Made by a program: the position numbers and the translations under genes. From positions 744,001 to 808,000 of the forward strand of contig NC_003910.7 in the NCBI RefSeq assembly GCF_000012325.1: a stretch of DNA of 64,000 nucleotides, given 5' to 3'. The notes beneath the pieces were generated by a model. That model ran no database searches, had not been told where the DNA came from, and saw only the letters and a list, made by a program, of their open reading frames with translations. The DNA comes from Colwellia psychrerythraea 34H. GTDB taxonomy: Bacteria > Pseudomonadota > Gammaproteobacteria > Enterobacterales > Alteromonadaceae. Positions 46,579 to 56,060 of this stretch are shown in pieces (the first letter of the stretch is position 1; the number at the start of each line of letters is the position of its first letter).

Positions 46579-47169
46579 ATGTCAAATTCGCACTGTATTC
46601 ACTGCCAACACATAGTAAAAGGCACATGTCGTATTTGCCCTATGTGTGGTGGTTCAATGAAACAAGAAATAGAGAATGAAAACCGTCAATGTCCTCGATG
46701 TAAAGAACCTTTAGTGGTTTTTCAGTTTAATCATTATCAATTAGACAAGTGCACAAGCTGTGAAGGTTTATGGTTAGAGCCAGATAAATTCAAAGTATTA
46801 ACCAGTGAATTTGACGTTTACCGTGATGATAATTCGGAGCCAAATTTTCTTAGGAAACCAACGCCAAAAGCTGAAGGGTATTTACCTTGCGCTTGTTGCG
46901 ATAAATTAATGTCCCGAAAAAACTTTAAAGCTATCTCTGGGGTGATTATTGACTCCTGCATTAGTTGTGGCATTTGGTTAGATAAAGGAGAGTTAAAACA
47001 GATCCGTAGTTTTATTGCCAGTGGTGGATTAGATCGATCACAAGACAGACAACTCGATAAACACTCACAACAAATTCAGGCGTTAGATGATCGTCTTTCT
47101 GATGTTGAATTAATGGAAAGAATGTTAAATAAATATAGTTTGAAACGCATCTTTTTTAGAGGTTTTTAA
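46579..47169 (+). CDS. Zinc-ribbon (TFIIB-type) protein
   Basis: A 196-residue soluble protein with at least three pairs of Cys-x2-Cys zinc ligands: CIHCQ and CRICPMCGG near the start, CPRCKEPL ... CTSCEGLWLEPDKF in the middle, and CACCDKLM ... CISCGIWLDKGEL. The last two are TFIIB-type zinc ribbons (zf-TFIIB family), typical of poorly studied bacterial proteins. A coiled-coil tail with QIQALDDRLSDVE follows. No function can be assigned. Confidence 0.8.
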   Translation: MSNSHCIHCQHIVKGTCRICPMCGGSMKQEIENENRQCPRCKEPLVVFQFNHYQLDKCTSCEGLWLEPDKFKVLTSEFDVYRDDNSEPNFLRKPTPKAEGYLPCACCDKLMSRKNFKAISGVIIDSCISCGIWLDKGELKQIRSFIASGGLDRSQDRQLDKHSQQIQALDDRLSDVELMERMLNKYSLKRIFFRGF

Positions 47170-47175
47170 ATTCAA

Positions 47176-47204
47176 TTAGCCCAGAAAATTTTTGTCTGGG
47201 CTAA
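47176..47204. terminator. Hairpin after the zinc-ribbon gene
   Basis: A perfect 10-bp stem (TTAGCCCAGA/TCTGGGCTAA) 6 bp after the stop codon; no T-run follows on the plus strand. Confidence 0.6.
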
Positions 47205-47244
47205 CTGTCATTATGGGTTTTTTGTTTTCACAGCCCTATTGTAC

Positions 47245-47326
47245 TGACTATGCTTAAATTATTTTCTTTGCTTAAAGTGGTTTTAATTCCCACTGAAATC
47301 CTGCACTTTTAATTGTGACGGGTATA
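47245..47326 (-). repeat. Terminal fragment of the dispersed MITE-like repeat
   Basis: About 80 bp match the end of the 23085 copy: GACTATGCTTAAATTATTTTC, TTTTAATTCCCACTGAAAT, CCTGCACTTT and GACGGGTATA. It lies just upstream of the export operon's control region. Confidence 0.75.
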
Positions 47327-47374
47327 AATCTCAAGTAGTCATGTATCACAATTGCGACTTACTACAATTAAAAC

Positions 47375-47392
47375 TGTGCCGAAATTGGCACA
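47375..47392. promoter_or_regulatory. Candidate enhancer for the sigma-54 response regulator
   Basis: TGTGCCGAAATTGGCACA, a perfect 6-bp inverted repeat with a 6-base centre, about 72 bp before the sigma-54-type -24 element. The spacing fits an upstream activator site of an NtrC-family protein, of which one is encoded in the same cluster. Confidence 0.55.
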
Positions 47393-47464
47393 CCTCTTCA
47401 TGTTAAAATAATAAAATTAAAATAAAATACATTAAAATCAAAGTATTATATCTTACCTCTACTG

Positions 47465-47480
47465 TGGCACAAGACTTGTA
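47465..47480 (+). promoter_or_regulatory. Sigma-54-type promoter of the export operon
   Basis: TGGCACAAGACTTGTA matches the -24/-12 consensus (TGGCAC-N5-TTGCA) except for one base in the -12 box. The start codon at 47518 lies about 38 bp beyond. A sigma-54 activator is encoded downstream. Confidence 0.6.
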
Positions 47481-47517
47481 ATAACTAATCATCTCATTTA
47501 CGAATATAAGATGAATC

Positions 47518-48774
47518 ATGGATATACAGAGAGAAGCCGTTCAAAAACCACTTTGGAAAAAATATTGGTTTGTTTTACCAGTATTTATTTTACTCATCGG
47601 CACTTATTCATTAAGAAATGTTTTAGGTAACGCCTCTTACTTTATTGAACGAAGCGCTGTTGTTACTGCCAAGGTAGAGCAGGGTGATTTTCGAGTGAAT
47701 GTACGTGCAACAGGTGTTTTAAAACCACTTAATATTCGTTGGGTATCTTCACAAGTTTCAGGTAGAGCAGAGCAAGTTCTTGTTAAAGCAGGCGCAAAAG
47801 TCAATAAAGGTGATGTGCTTGTACAATTATCTAACCCTGAACTACATCGTAATTTAGAAAAGGCGCGTTGGGAACTCGAAGCAAAAAAAGCTGAAAGTCA
47901 TGTTGCTTTTGTGATGCTAGAATCTCAGATGGTTGATTTAGAAAATTCAGTATTGTCCGCAGAATACAGCTATCAATCAGCGAAACTAAAACTTGATGCA
48001 GAGACTGCATTATTAGCACAAGGTAATGCGACAGTTTCTGCGCTTGAATACCAAAGAAGCCAATTAACCGTTAAGCAGCAAATGCAATATTGGCGCGCTC
48101 AGCAACAAAAAACTGAAAAAATGAAAGCGAATATGGCGGCAACAAAAATTGCTCAACAAGCCCGTATTGGTTTAGTTGAAAATAATTATCAGCGGGTGCA
48201 AGAGCAAGTCGCAGCGCTGCAAGTGAGATCATCTACATCTGGTGTTGTTCAACAAGTATCATTAGAGCTCGGTGAACGTGCTCAAGTGGGAGATAGTGTT
48301 GCTTTAGTGGCTGATCAAAATACTTTGTTTGCAGAACTACAAGTGCAAGAGGTTAGAGTAAGAGATATTGCCCTAGGCCAATTGGTGACTATTGATACTC
48401 GCACCACTGAGATTATTGGTGAAGTGACGCGTATCGACCCAGCGGTAAAATCTGGCATGGTGTTAGTTGATGTTAAGTTAATCGGTGATCTACCAGCAGA
48501 AGCTCGTCCTGAATTAACAGTTGATGGCTTAATTGCCATTAGCAATATTGAAAATGCTTTATATGTAAAACGTCCTGTTTATGCGCCAAGACATACTAAA
48601 GTTGGCCTGTATAAACTGAGCCAAGATCAGCAATTTGCGAGTAAATATTCTGTTGGTTTAGGTCAAAGTTCTGTGAATAAAATTCAAATTATTGATGGTT
48701 TGATGCTTGGCGATGAAATTATTATTTCAGACACGTCAAGCTGGCAAGAACATCAAGAGATTAAGATCAATTAA
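47518..48774 (+). CDS. HlyD/MacA-type periplasmic adaptor
   Basis: A 418-residue membrane-fusion protein anchored by one helix (about 15-33). The first lipoyl/beta part is VKVEQGDFRVNVRATGVL-like (AKVEQGDFRVNVRATGVLKPLNIRWVSSQVSGRAEQVLVKAGAKVNKGDVLVQLSNPEL), a long helical hairpin follows (about 115-235), then VRSSTSGVVQQVSLELGERAQVGD and a beta-barrel. With the ABC pair downstream it forms a MacAB-like tripartite exporter. It is the first gene behind a sigma-54-type promoter. Confidence 0.9.
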   Translation: MDIQREAVQKPLWKKYWFVLPVFILLIGTYSLRNVLGNASYFIERSAVVTAKVEQGDFRVNVRATGVLKPLNIRWVSSQVSGRAEQVLVKAGAKVNKGDVLVQLSNPELHRNLEKARWELEAKKAESHVAFVMLESQMVDLENSVLSAEYSYQSAKLKLDAETALLAQGNATVSALEYQRSQLTVKQQMQYWRAQQQKTEKMKANMAATKIAQQARIGLVENNYQRVQEQVAALQVRSSTSGVVQQVSLELGERAQVGDSVALVADQNTLFAELQVQEVRVRDIALGQLVTIDTRTTEIIGEVTRIDPAVKSGMVLVDVKLIGDLPAEARPELTVDGLIAISNIENALYVKRPVYAPRHTKVGLYKLSQDQQFASKYSVGLGQSSVNKIQIIDGLMLGDEIIISDTSSWQEHQEIKIN

Positions 48775-48877
48775 TGGTCTATTACCAATAATACTTAATG
48801 AATTGTTACTCAATACACACTACTCAAAAAATGAAAATCAGCAGCAAGTAACTTGCTGATACGATATGGGAATAATT

Positions 48878-49609
48878 ATGACTGCACTTATCACCTTAAA
48901 AAATATTAGCAAAAAATTCTTAACTGAAGAGATAGAAACGCGGGCTTTAAATACTATTAACCTAGAGATTAATAAGGGGGAATACCTGTCACTCAGTGGT
49001 CAGTCAGGTTGTGGTAAATCAACCTTACTCTCTTTACTAGGATTATTAGATGCACCTAGTTCAGGACATTATCATTTAGCAGGTAGTGATGTTTCAGCTT
49101 TAACACGGGATCAACGAGCAAAAATACGCAGTGAACAAATAGGGTTTGTTTTTCAATCGTTTAATTTGATTTCAGATCTCACGGTATTTGAAAATGTTAT
49201 GTTACCGTTGACGTATCAAACAGGAAAGTCTAAAAAAGCCATTGAAGCTAAAGTGAATGAAGTATTAGCGAAAGTAGAAATGGGACATCGTAAAAATCAT
49301 TACCCTTCACAATTATCTGGCGGACAACAACAGCGTGTTGCCGTTGCTAGAGCCTTAGTTAATGACCCTGCAATTATTCTTGCCGATGAACCAACAGGTA
49401 ACTTAGATTCAAAAAATGCCGAGGCAGTTTTACAGCTATTCGATCAACTTCATCATGATGGCGCAACTATCTGCATGGTGACCCATGATCCCTCGTCAGC
49501 GAAGAGAGCGAGTAGGTGTTTAGAAATGTTTGATGGGCAACTGATCAAAGACAATATCAATCATGATCGTCAAGTAACGCTTAAACCAGTTGAATTGGCT
49601 GCGGGCTAA
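48878..49609 (+). CDS. ABC transporter ATPase (MacB/LolD type)
   Basis: A 243-residue ATPase: Walker A is [10 protein letters not shown], the Q-loop VFQSFNLI, the signature LSGGQQQR, Walker [15 protein letters not shown] and the H-loop VTHD. The ATG at 48878 is chosen because GGGAA lies 5 bases before it; an in-frame ATG at 48866 would add four residues. It pairs with the permease that starts 18 bp after its stop. Confidence 0.93.
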   Translation: MTALITLKNISKKFLTEEIETRALNTINLEINKGEYLSLSGQSGCGKSTLLSLLGLLDAPSSGHYHLAGSDVSALTRDQRAKIRSEQIGFVFQSFNLISDLTVFENVMLPLTYQTGKSKKAIEAKVNEVLAKVEMGHRKNHYPSQLSGGQQQRVAVARALVNDPAIILADEPTGNLDSKNAEAVLQLFDQLHHDGATICMVTHDPSSAKRASRCLEMFDGQLIKDNINHDRQVTLKPVELAAG

Positions 49610-49626
49610 ACCTTAGGAGAAGTACC

Positions 49627-52050
49627 ATGTCGATGTTAATAGATATTAAATACGCTTTTCGCTTGTTATTTAAAGCGCCTAAATTTACTGCGATGACCTT
49701 GGGGGTATTAATCGGTGGATTATCGATTAGTTTATTCACCTTCTCATTTTTATATACCATGGTTTACAAACCTCTACCAATACCTGAGGCTGAAACGGCA
49801 AAAGCGATTACTGTTGAATTTGACGGTAACTACAACTTAATCACGGGTTATGAATATAACAATGTTAAAGAGAGTGTAACCAGTTTTGCCGAGTTTGGTG
49901 TTTATGATAATCGTAATATTCGTTTGTCTGTTGAACAATCAGGTAAAGATATTTCAGGAAGCTATGTCCAAAATGGTTTTTTTGAGTTCAGTCGTACTGA
50001 ACCTATTTTAGGTCGAACGATACAAACCCAAGATAACAAAATAGGTGCATCGCCAGTCGCATTAATTAGCTATGAAATTTGGCAGTCTGAACTTAATGGC
50101 GATGAAGGTGTTTTGTCAAAAAGCCTGATGCTAAATGGGGTGATTACTGATGTTATTGGGGTTATGCCAAAAGGATATCTATTTCCTAATACTTCACAAA
50201 TTTGGTTGCCACTGTCTGACAGCGTTTTTAATGCTACCGCAGAGCAAAGTGAAAACTATTTTGCCTATGGCCGAGTTAACGCTGGTACCACTATTGAACA
50301 AGCTGAATTGGAGTTGGGGCAAGCCATTAACCAAGTTTATCAACAGAATGTAGCATTATATAACATGCCTGAGTTTGAAAAAGGCGCGAAGCTGATGTCA
50401 TTCCAAGCGGCGCAAACCAACGGTCAAGGCAGTATTGTTTTTGTCTTTTTAAACGCCATTTCATGGTTGATTTTATTACTTGCTTGTATCAACGTCGGCA
50501 ATTTATTACTCGCTCGTACCATTGAACGTCAAAAAGAAACCGCTATTCGCGCTGCTTTGGGGGCAACTAGCTCTCGCTTAGTTAGCCAGTTAATGTGGGA
50601 AGGCGTTATCATTTCAACGGTTGGTGGCATTTTGTCATTACTATTGGTTGGGGCTGCTTTAGATTATACCGAAATTGCTTTTCACTCGTGGATTCCAGGT
50701 GGAGGTTCCTTTTGGTGGCATTGGAGTATGGATCTACAAACGTTGTTAATGGGCATTGCATTTACCGTGGTTACTATTTTACTGTCAGCTTTTTTACCGG
50801 CATGGCGCTCTGCAAATCAAGACATTAATACCACATTAAGAGATGGAACCCGTGGTGCTCAAAGTAAAAAAGCAGGCAGGATTTCTCGGATATTAGTCAC
50901 TAGCCAAGTCTTTTTGGTCGCCACTTTAATGTTAATTGGCTCTGTTTCTGCCTACATATCACATAAATTGATTAACCTTGAAATGGGCGATGATTATAGC
51001 TATGTGATGTCAGCAAGAATGTCGATACCTGAAAATAAATACCCAGAGCCTATGCAGCAATTAGCATTATTTCAATCGTTAAAAGAAAACATTGAGCAAC
51101 ATCCTCAAGTGGTTGGTGTTGTTGCAAACGATTGGCGACGTCAATCGACAGTGACTCTAGAAGGTAAGGATTATGCCTCTGAAGAGAGCAAACCTAAAAT
51201 TGATACGATTACGGTTATTGGTGATACCAAAACAGTGGGTATTGACTTAGTCGCAGGGAGACAATTTACTCACCTTGATAAGTTGGGTCACCGTAAAACG
51301 GCTATGATTAGCCAATCTATGGCTAAACGTTATTGGCCGGGAGAGTCTGCTTTAGAAAAAAGTTTTCAGGTGAAAATAGATGATAAAAATGAAAAAGTTT
51401 TTATTGTTGGCGTTGTTACAGACCGTCTTAATGCTTCTACTATGTTTGCTCGATTAGATAGTGCTGATGAAGTTTATGTATCAGGATTACAATTTATCAA
51501 TAGCTTCCAAATTGTTTATTATCGTACTTTACCCAATACGCAAAACGCGGAAGAAATTTTCTATCAAGCCATGTTTGATACCGATCGCTCTATTGAGATG
51601 ACATATTCGGTTCAATTAGCGAGTAAGAACAGAAACATGATGCGAGATTCAATGGGCTTAATGTCGAATGTAACCTTTGGTACTGGCTTCTTTGCTTTAT
51701 TATTGGCCATGGTGGGTATTTATGGCTTAACGGCAAATTCAGTGGCTCAGCGTACCCATGAAGTAGGTATTAGGCGTGCTGTTGGCGCTAGTGATAAAAA
51801 TATTACACAGATGTTTTTAAAGCAGGGGGCTCGTCAGTTAGTTATTGGTTTAGGCTTGGCGGTGGTACTGTTTGCTTTAATCTCTTTTGGTTTTCATAAG
51901 TTTACTGAAGAAATATTCCCGGTATACCTCTACTTTGGCATTGCTATTACGGTAGTTTCGGTGCTTTCAGTCATTGTTATGTTGGCAATTTTTGCACCAA
52001 CCAAACGTGCCGTTAAAATGGAACCGAGCATAGCGTTACGCTACGAATAA
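49627..52050 (+). CDS. MacB/FtsX-type ABC transporter permease
   Basis: An 807-residue permease with the double layout of ADOP-like proteins: an N-terminal helix (about 20-45), a periplasmic MacB-PCD domain, an FtsX block (about 275-400: NLLLARTIERQKETAIRAALGATSSRLVSQ), a second helix and periplasmic domain, and a C-terminal FtsX block (about 680-790: RTHEVGIRRAVGASDKNI). It works as mechanotransmission partner of the ATPase and adaptor, probably exporting a peptide or small molecule. A MITE-like element begins 6 bp after its stop. Confidence 0.92.
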   Translation: MSMLIDIKYAFRLLFKAPKFTAMTLGVLIGGLSISLFTFSFLYTMVYKPLPIPEAETAKAITVEFDGNYNLITGYEYNNVKESVTSFAEFGVYDNRNIRLSVEQSGKDISGSYVQNGFFEFSRTEPILGRTIQTQDNKIGASPVALISYEIWQSELNGDEGVLSKSLMLNGVITDVIGVMPKGYLFPNTSQIWLPLSDSVFNATAEQSENYFAYGRVNAGTTIEQAELELGQAINQVYQQNVALYNMPEFEKGAKLMSFQAAQTNGQGSIVFVFLNAISWLILLLACINVGNLLLARTIERQKETAIRAALGATSSRLVSQLMWEGVIISTVGGILSLLLVGAALDYTEIAFHSWIPGGGSFWWHWSMDLQTLLMGIAFTVVTILLSAFLPAWRSANQDINTTLRDGTRGAQSKKAGRISRILVTSQVFLVATLMLIGSVSAYISHKLINLEMGDDYSYVMSARMSIPENKYPEPMQQLALFQSLKENIEQHPQVVGVVANDWRRQSTVTLEGKDYASEESKPKIDTITVIGDTKTVGIDLVAGRQFTHLDKLGHRKTAMISQSMAKRYWPGESALEKSFQVKIDDKNEKVFIVGVVTDRLNASTMFARLDSADEVYVSGLQFINSFQIVYYRTLPNTQNAEEIFYQAMFDTDRSIEMTYSVQLASKNRNMMRDSMGLMSNVTFGTGFFALLLAMVGIYGLTANSVAQRTHEVGIRRAVGASDKNITQMFLKQGARQLVIGLGLAVVLFALISFGFHKFTEEIFPVYLYFGIAITVVSVLSVIVMLAIFAPTKRAVKMEPSIALRYE

Positions 52051-52055
52051 AGCTG

Positions 52056-52362
52056 TATACCCGTTACCATTCAAAGTGCAGGATTTCAGTGGGAATTAAA
52101 ATGACTTTAGGCAAGGTAAATAATTTAAACACCATTCTATGTTTTGATTATTTAACGCCGTATAACGTCATTTAAACCCATCGAAGAAGCGCTTGAGCAA
52201 CATAACTTCATCGTTGCTGTGATTTATAATGACGCTACATGGATGGTGTTATTAGAGAATGCAGGAGCATATTCTCCTGAATTACCATTATTTCATCACA
52301 GCGCCTTGAATTGAAACTGCTCAAACACTCTGAAACATGCATCTTGATTGGTAATGGGTATA
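52056..52362. repeat. Full-length copy of a MITE-like dispersed element, 307 bp
   Basis: The left end TATACCCGTTACCATTCAA and the reverse complement of the right end, TATACCCATTACCAATCAA, agree at 17 of 19 positions, so the element has terminal inverted repeats. It has no coding frame. Other, partial copies occur at 23085, 35187, 44384 and 47245. It separates the permease gene from its regulatory genes; TA at each edge could be a target duplication. Confidence 0.8.
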
Positions 52363-52447
52363 GTCATCTAATTCTTGTGCCCTTACTCGATATTACTTAC
52401 AGTGAAGACATTACCTCGGAAACTTAATTACTTATGAATAAACGCTT

Positions 52448-53833
52448 GTGAATAAAAAAATACTGATCGCAGATGATGATATTAATATCATTGCCAGTTT
52501 AAAATTTGTTTTAGCTGATGAAGGCTTTGATATTGTGGCGGTCACAACGCCACAAGCGGCTTTAGAGAATTTAAAAATTCAGAGTGTTGATTTAATTCTG
52601 CTTGATATGAACTTTCAGCAAGACACAACCTCTGGTGCTGAAGGTGTTCAATTAGTGGAAGCAATCACCGAACTTGAACTTAATGTTCCTATTATCGTGA
52701 TGACTGGCTGGGCGACTATTGATATTGCTGTTGAAGCCATGCAAGCTGGCGCAAAAGACTTCATCCAGAAACCGTGGAAAAATGAACGTATGCTCAGCGC
52801 AATTGACAATCAATTAGCGTTAGCAAAATCAGATAAAAAAGCCCAACGACTGAGTCAGCAAAATCAGCTACTTACCTCACAAGCCCACCCTGGTAGTCGT
52901 GCAGGCATCATTGCACAGTCTCAACCGATGCAAGAACTATTGTCGACCCTTGATGACTTAGCTAAAAGCGATATGAGCATTTTATTAACTGGTGATAATG
53001 GCACCGGTAAAAGCATGCTTGCAGCTTACGTACATAGTGTTTCTAGTCGAGAAAAACACTCTTTTGTGCCGGTTAATATGGGCGCAATACCTGAATCACT
53101 TTTTGAAAGTGAAATGTTTGGCCATGTAAAAGGAGCGTTTACTGACGCCAAAGAAAATCGAATTGGCCGCTTTGAAATGGCGGAGCAAGGTACTTTATTT
53201 TTAGATGAACTTGCCAATATTCCTTTTGCACAACAAGCTAAACTGTTGCATGTGCTCGAAGCACAACAATTTGAGGCGGTTGGCAGTAGTAAATCATTAC
53301 ATGCCGACGTACGTATAATATCGGCCACTAACAGTGACTTATTGGCTGATATTAAAAACAATACCTTTAGACAAGATCTGTATTACCGATTAAATACTAT
53401 TGAGTTGAGAGTGCCATCGTTAAGCGAACGCGCGGAAGACATCCCAGCGCTCGCGGCCCACTTTCTAGAGTCTTTCAGCGCTAAATACCATCGAGCGTGT
53501 CCTAAACTGACTGACCAAGCTATTAATGCGATGCAACAATATGACTGGCCGGGTAATATTCGTGAACTTAGTCATATGATGGAACGGGTGCTGTTTACCT
53601 GTAAAAAAGACAGTATTGAGACCGCAGAGCTGATGTTAACAGGCGCTAATAATGCTGAAAATGGTGCCGTTGAATCTTTAGATGATCCCACGTTAAGCCT
53701 TGATGAAATTGAAAGAAAAACGTTAATTAAGCGCCTGAAGTTTCACCGTGGAAATGCCACTGAAACAGCGAAGTCTTTAGGGTTAAGCAGAAGCGGTTAT
53801 TATCGACGTTTGAGTAAGTATGAACTGGATTAA
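52448..53833 (+). CDS. Sigma-54-dependent response regulator (NtrC family, GAFTDA variant)
   Basis: A 461-residue activator: receiver (DD9-11, phospho-site Asp53, Lys108 in KPW), AAA+ domain with Walker A TGDNGTGKS (about 181-189), the sigma-54-contact loop GAFTDA at 229-234, Walker B TLFLDEL, and a Fis-type helix-turn-helix at the end (GNATETAKSLGLSRSGYYRRL). Gly-to-Asp in GAFTGA is unusual but found in some activators. Its gene overlaps that of the sensor kinase by 14 bases, so these are partners; the likely target is the export operon just upstream, which has a sigma-54-type promoter. Confidence 0.92.
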   Translation: MNKKILIADDDINIIASLKFVLADEGFDIVAVTTPQAALENLKIQSVDLILLDMNFQQDTTSGAEGVQLVEAITELELNVPIIVMTGWATIDIAVEAMQAGAKDFIQKPWKNERMLSAIDNQLALAKSDKKAQRLSQQNQLLTSQAHPGSRAGIIAQSQPMQELLSTLDDLAKSDMSILLTGDNGTGKSMLAAYVHSVSSREKHSFVPVNMGAIPESLFESEMFGHVKGAFTDAKENRIGRFEMAEQGTLFLDELANIPFAQQAKLLHVLEAQQFEAVGSSKSLHADVRIISATNSDLLADIKNNTFRQDLYYRLNTIELRVPSLSERAEDIPALAAHFLESFSAKYHRACPKLTDQAINAMQQYDWPGNIRELSHMMERVLFTCKKDSIETAELMLTGANNAENGAVESLDDPTLSLDEIERKTLIKRLKFHRGNATETAKSLGLSRSGYYRRLSKYELD

Positions 53834-55226
53834 AAAAAGCTGGCAATTACTCTTGGGTAAGTCAAAAAGTCAACGCGGTGATAACCAACATAAATTGTTA
53901 CTGTTGGTGTGTATACCGTGCTTTCTCATCACAGCCACTGCACTTTTCTTAACGCAAATATCAGGCTATTTAATTGCATTTATCCTTATTGTTTTATTTC
54001 TGCTCTGTAGCTTTGTCATCGTGGCGAGTAGACAAAATTCACAATATCAAATCCGTACCTTATCTAACTTAATTGAGTCGATGATCGATGGTGACTACAC
54101 GTTAAGAGGACGACTTCAAACCAATCAAGCGTTTCAAGAACTGCTTAGTTCAGTTAACGTTTTAGCGGATACTTTGTCGAAACATAAAATTGAAGCCAAA
54201 GAATCTCGTTTGTTATTAGAGCGCATCATGGAACAAATGGATGCCATGGTTTTAGCAACCGACGAGCAAGGTTTTGTCGTTATGGCGAATGCGTCGGCGC
54301 ATAAACTTGTTTTGGGGCAGGTCGATAATGAGGTCGGTAATATAACCAATATTCAATTAGCAACTTTACCTATTGGTGCTGAAATTATTAGCGCCAATGC
54401 GGGCATTATTGAATTTAAAGAAGGGCTCATTACCGGCGAGCACTTTTTATCTAAAGAGTCTTTTTTAAGTGATGGCAAACAGCATCAACTTTATACCCTT
54501 ACTAATGCCGAACGTCTCTTGATGGAAAAAGAACGTAAAGCTTGGCAAAGCTTACTGCGCGTATTAAGCCATGAAATGAATAATTCATTAACGCCCATTG
54601 TTGCTATCAGCCAATCAATGCAAAAAAAGTTACAAAGGGCTGATAGTGAAATCGACAAAGTGCCTTTACTTGATGGCATTAACATTATTAATGAACGTGC
54701 AGACTCATTAAGCCAATTCATTGCCAGCTATAGTCAGCTATCTCAGTTACCCAAACCGAATAAATCAGCATTTAAATTAGCATTGTTGATTGATAATCTT
54801 TCGACACTTTATCCACAATGTAAAATACAGTGTGAAATAGACGACGAATTATTAATTGAAGCGGATAAAAATCAGCTTGAACAAGTGTTGATAAATTTAT
54901 TTAAAAACTCGGTTGAAGCTATGAGCAAAATAGATGAAAAAGTCATTGAGATCAACAGTTCTCAAGAAGGCAATTGGCAGCATATATCTATTCGAGATTT
55001 CGGCTCAGGCATTGCAAACTTAGCTAATGTTTTCGTGCCATTTTACACCACAAAACCTCAAGGCAGTGGTATTGGTTTAGCACTGTGTAGACAAATTTTA
55101 TTTAACCATAATGGCTCGATTAAAATAGACAATTATCAAGGTTTACTTCAAGGGAGTGATAAAGACTCTCCTTATGTTAAGCAAGGTGTTGAAGTGGTTT
55201 TATCGCTGCCAATATATGTTGCGTAA
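53820..55226 (+). CDS. Sensor histidine kinase (NtrY-like)
   Basis: A 468-residue kinase with two membrane helices (about 24-45 and 48-69) and almost no periplasmic loop, a HAMP-like linker, a PAS-like region (about 135-230), the phospho-acceptor His251 in VLSHEMNNSLTPI, and an ATPase domain (NLFKNSVEAM, FGSGIAN, PQGSGIGLALCRQI). With such a small extracytoplasmic part it may sense the membrane or the transporter itself. It is translated together with the response regulator. Confidence 0.92.
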   Translation: MNWIKKSWQLLLGKSKSQRGDNQHKLLLLVCIPCFLITATALFLTQISGYLIAFILIVLFLLCSFVIVASRQNSQYQIRTLSNLIESMIDGDYTLRGRLQTNQAFQELLSSVNVLADTLSKHKIEAKESRLLLERIMEQMDAMVLATDEQGFVVMANASAHKLVLGQVDNEVGNITNIQLATLPIGAEIISANAGIIEFKEGLITGEHFLSKESFLSDGKQHQLYTLTNAERLLMEKERKAWQSLLRVLSHEMNNSLTPIVAISQSMQKKLQRADSEIDKVPLLDGINIINERADSLSQFIASYSQLSQLPKPNKSAFKLALLIDNLSTLYPQCKIQCEIDDELLIEADKNQLEQVLINLFKNSVEAMSKIDEKVIEINSSQEGNWQHISIRDFGSGIANLANVFVPFYTTKPQGSGIGLALCRQILFNHNGSIKIDNYQGLLQGSDKDSPYVKQGVEVVLSLPIYVA

Positions 55227-55354
55227 AGTTGAAGTTTTCTAGAGATGAAATCACAACACTCTCGCTATAGCTGATATCATTAACTCAAAATTAAAGAAGC
55301 CTCAAAAACCTCTATTAACGACCATTAATTGAACACTACTCTGTAACTAATCTT

Positions 55355-55966
55355 ATGAACGCAAACTCTCTAATAATCCTCGATTTTGAAACAACCGGTC
55401 TGTCACCTGATAATGGCGATAGAGCCATTGAAATTGGTGCGGTAAAACTTGAAAATGGCGTGGTAACTGATCGTTTTCAAGAGTTGATGTATCCTGGGCG
55501 ACCGGTAAGTCACTTTATTGCTGATTACACTGGCATCACTAATGTAATGCTAAGTAAAGCCGCGCCATGTCATGAAGTCATGGATCGTTTTAGCGGTTTT
55601 ATTCAAGGGCAAAACCTCGTTGCTCATAATGCATCGTTTGATAAGCGTTTTTTAGATAGTGAGCTAAAGCGTATCTCGTCGGGTTATGATGGGCAGTTTG
55701 CCTGCTCGTTATTGTTATCTCGTCGATTATATCAAACTGCACCTAACCATAAGTTAGGTACATTAATTAACTATAAAGGCATTGCCTCAAATGGCAGTTT
55801 CCATAGAGCATTATACGATTCTGAAATGACAGCAAAGCTTTGGGTTGCGATGTTAGATGATATTCAGCAACAAGCTGGTATTGATGAAGTGCCATTTTCT
55901 TTAATTCAGAAGTTAACTAAAACGACTAAAGCGAATGTTGGTAAGCTTTTAGCTAACTACAGATAA
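55355..55966 (+). CDS. DnaQ-like 3'-5' exonuclease (DEDDh)
   Basis: A 203-residue nuclease with the motifs Asp10-x-Glu12 (LDFETTGL), AHNASFDKRFL (motif II) and HRALYDSEMTAKL (motif III, DEDDh type). Similar in size to stand-alone epsilon-like nucleases; it is not the polymerase III epsilon subunit by context. It probably trims 3' ends in repair. Single gene, convergent with the TPR gene. Confidence 0.88.
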   Translation: MNANSLIILDFETTGLSPDNGDRAIEIGAVKLENGVVTDRFQELMYPGRPVSHFIADYTGITNVMLSKAAPCHEVMDRFSGFIQGQNLVAHNASFDKRFLDSELKRISSGYDGQFACSLLLSRRLYQTAPNHKLGTLINYKGIASNGSFHRALYDSEMTAKLWVAMLDDIQQQAGIDEVPFSLIQKLTKTTKANVGKLLANYR

Positions 55967-56060
55967 TCCGTAATAGCTGGATAACTACATTAAGTTAATC
56001 GCTTAATTAAAGCCAATAAAAGCTAATAAAACAGTAGTCTACATTCTTGGACTTTTATCC

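Noticed and set aside
52448-55226. PrsK-PrsR pair controlling the PEP-CTERM gene
   Set aside because: The kinase has two helices and NtrY-like layout rather than the multi-helix PrsK form, and the genes sit with the export operon; a PrsR role cannot be supported.
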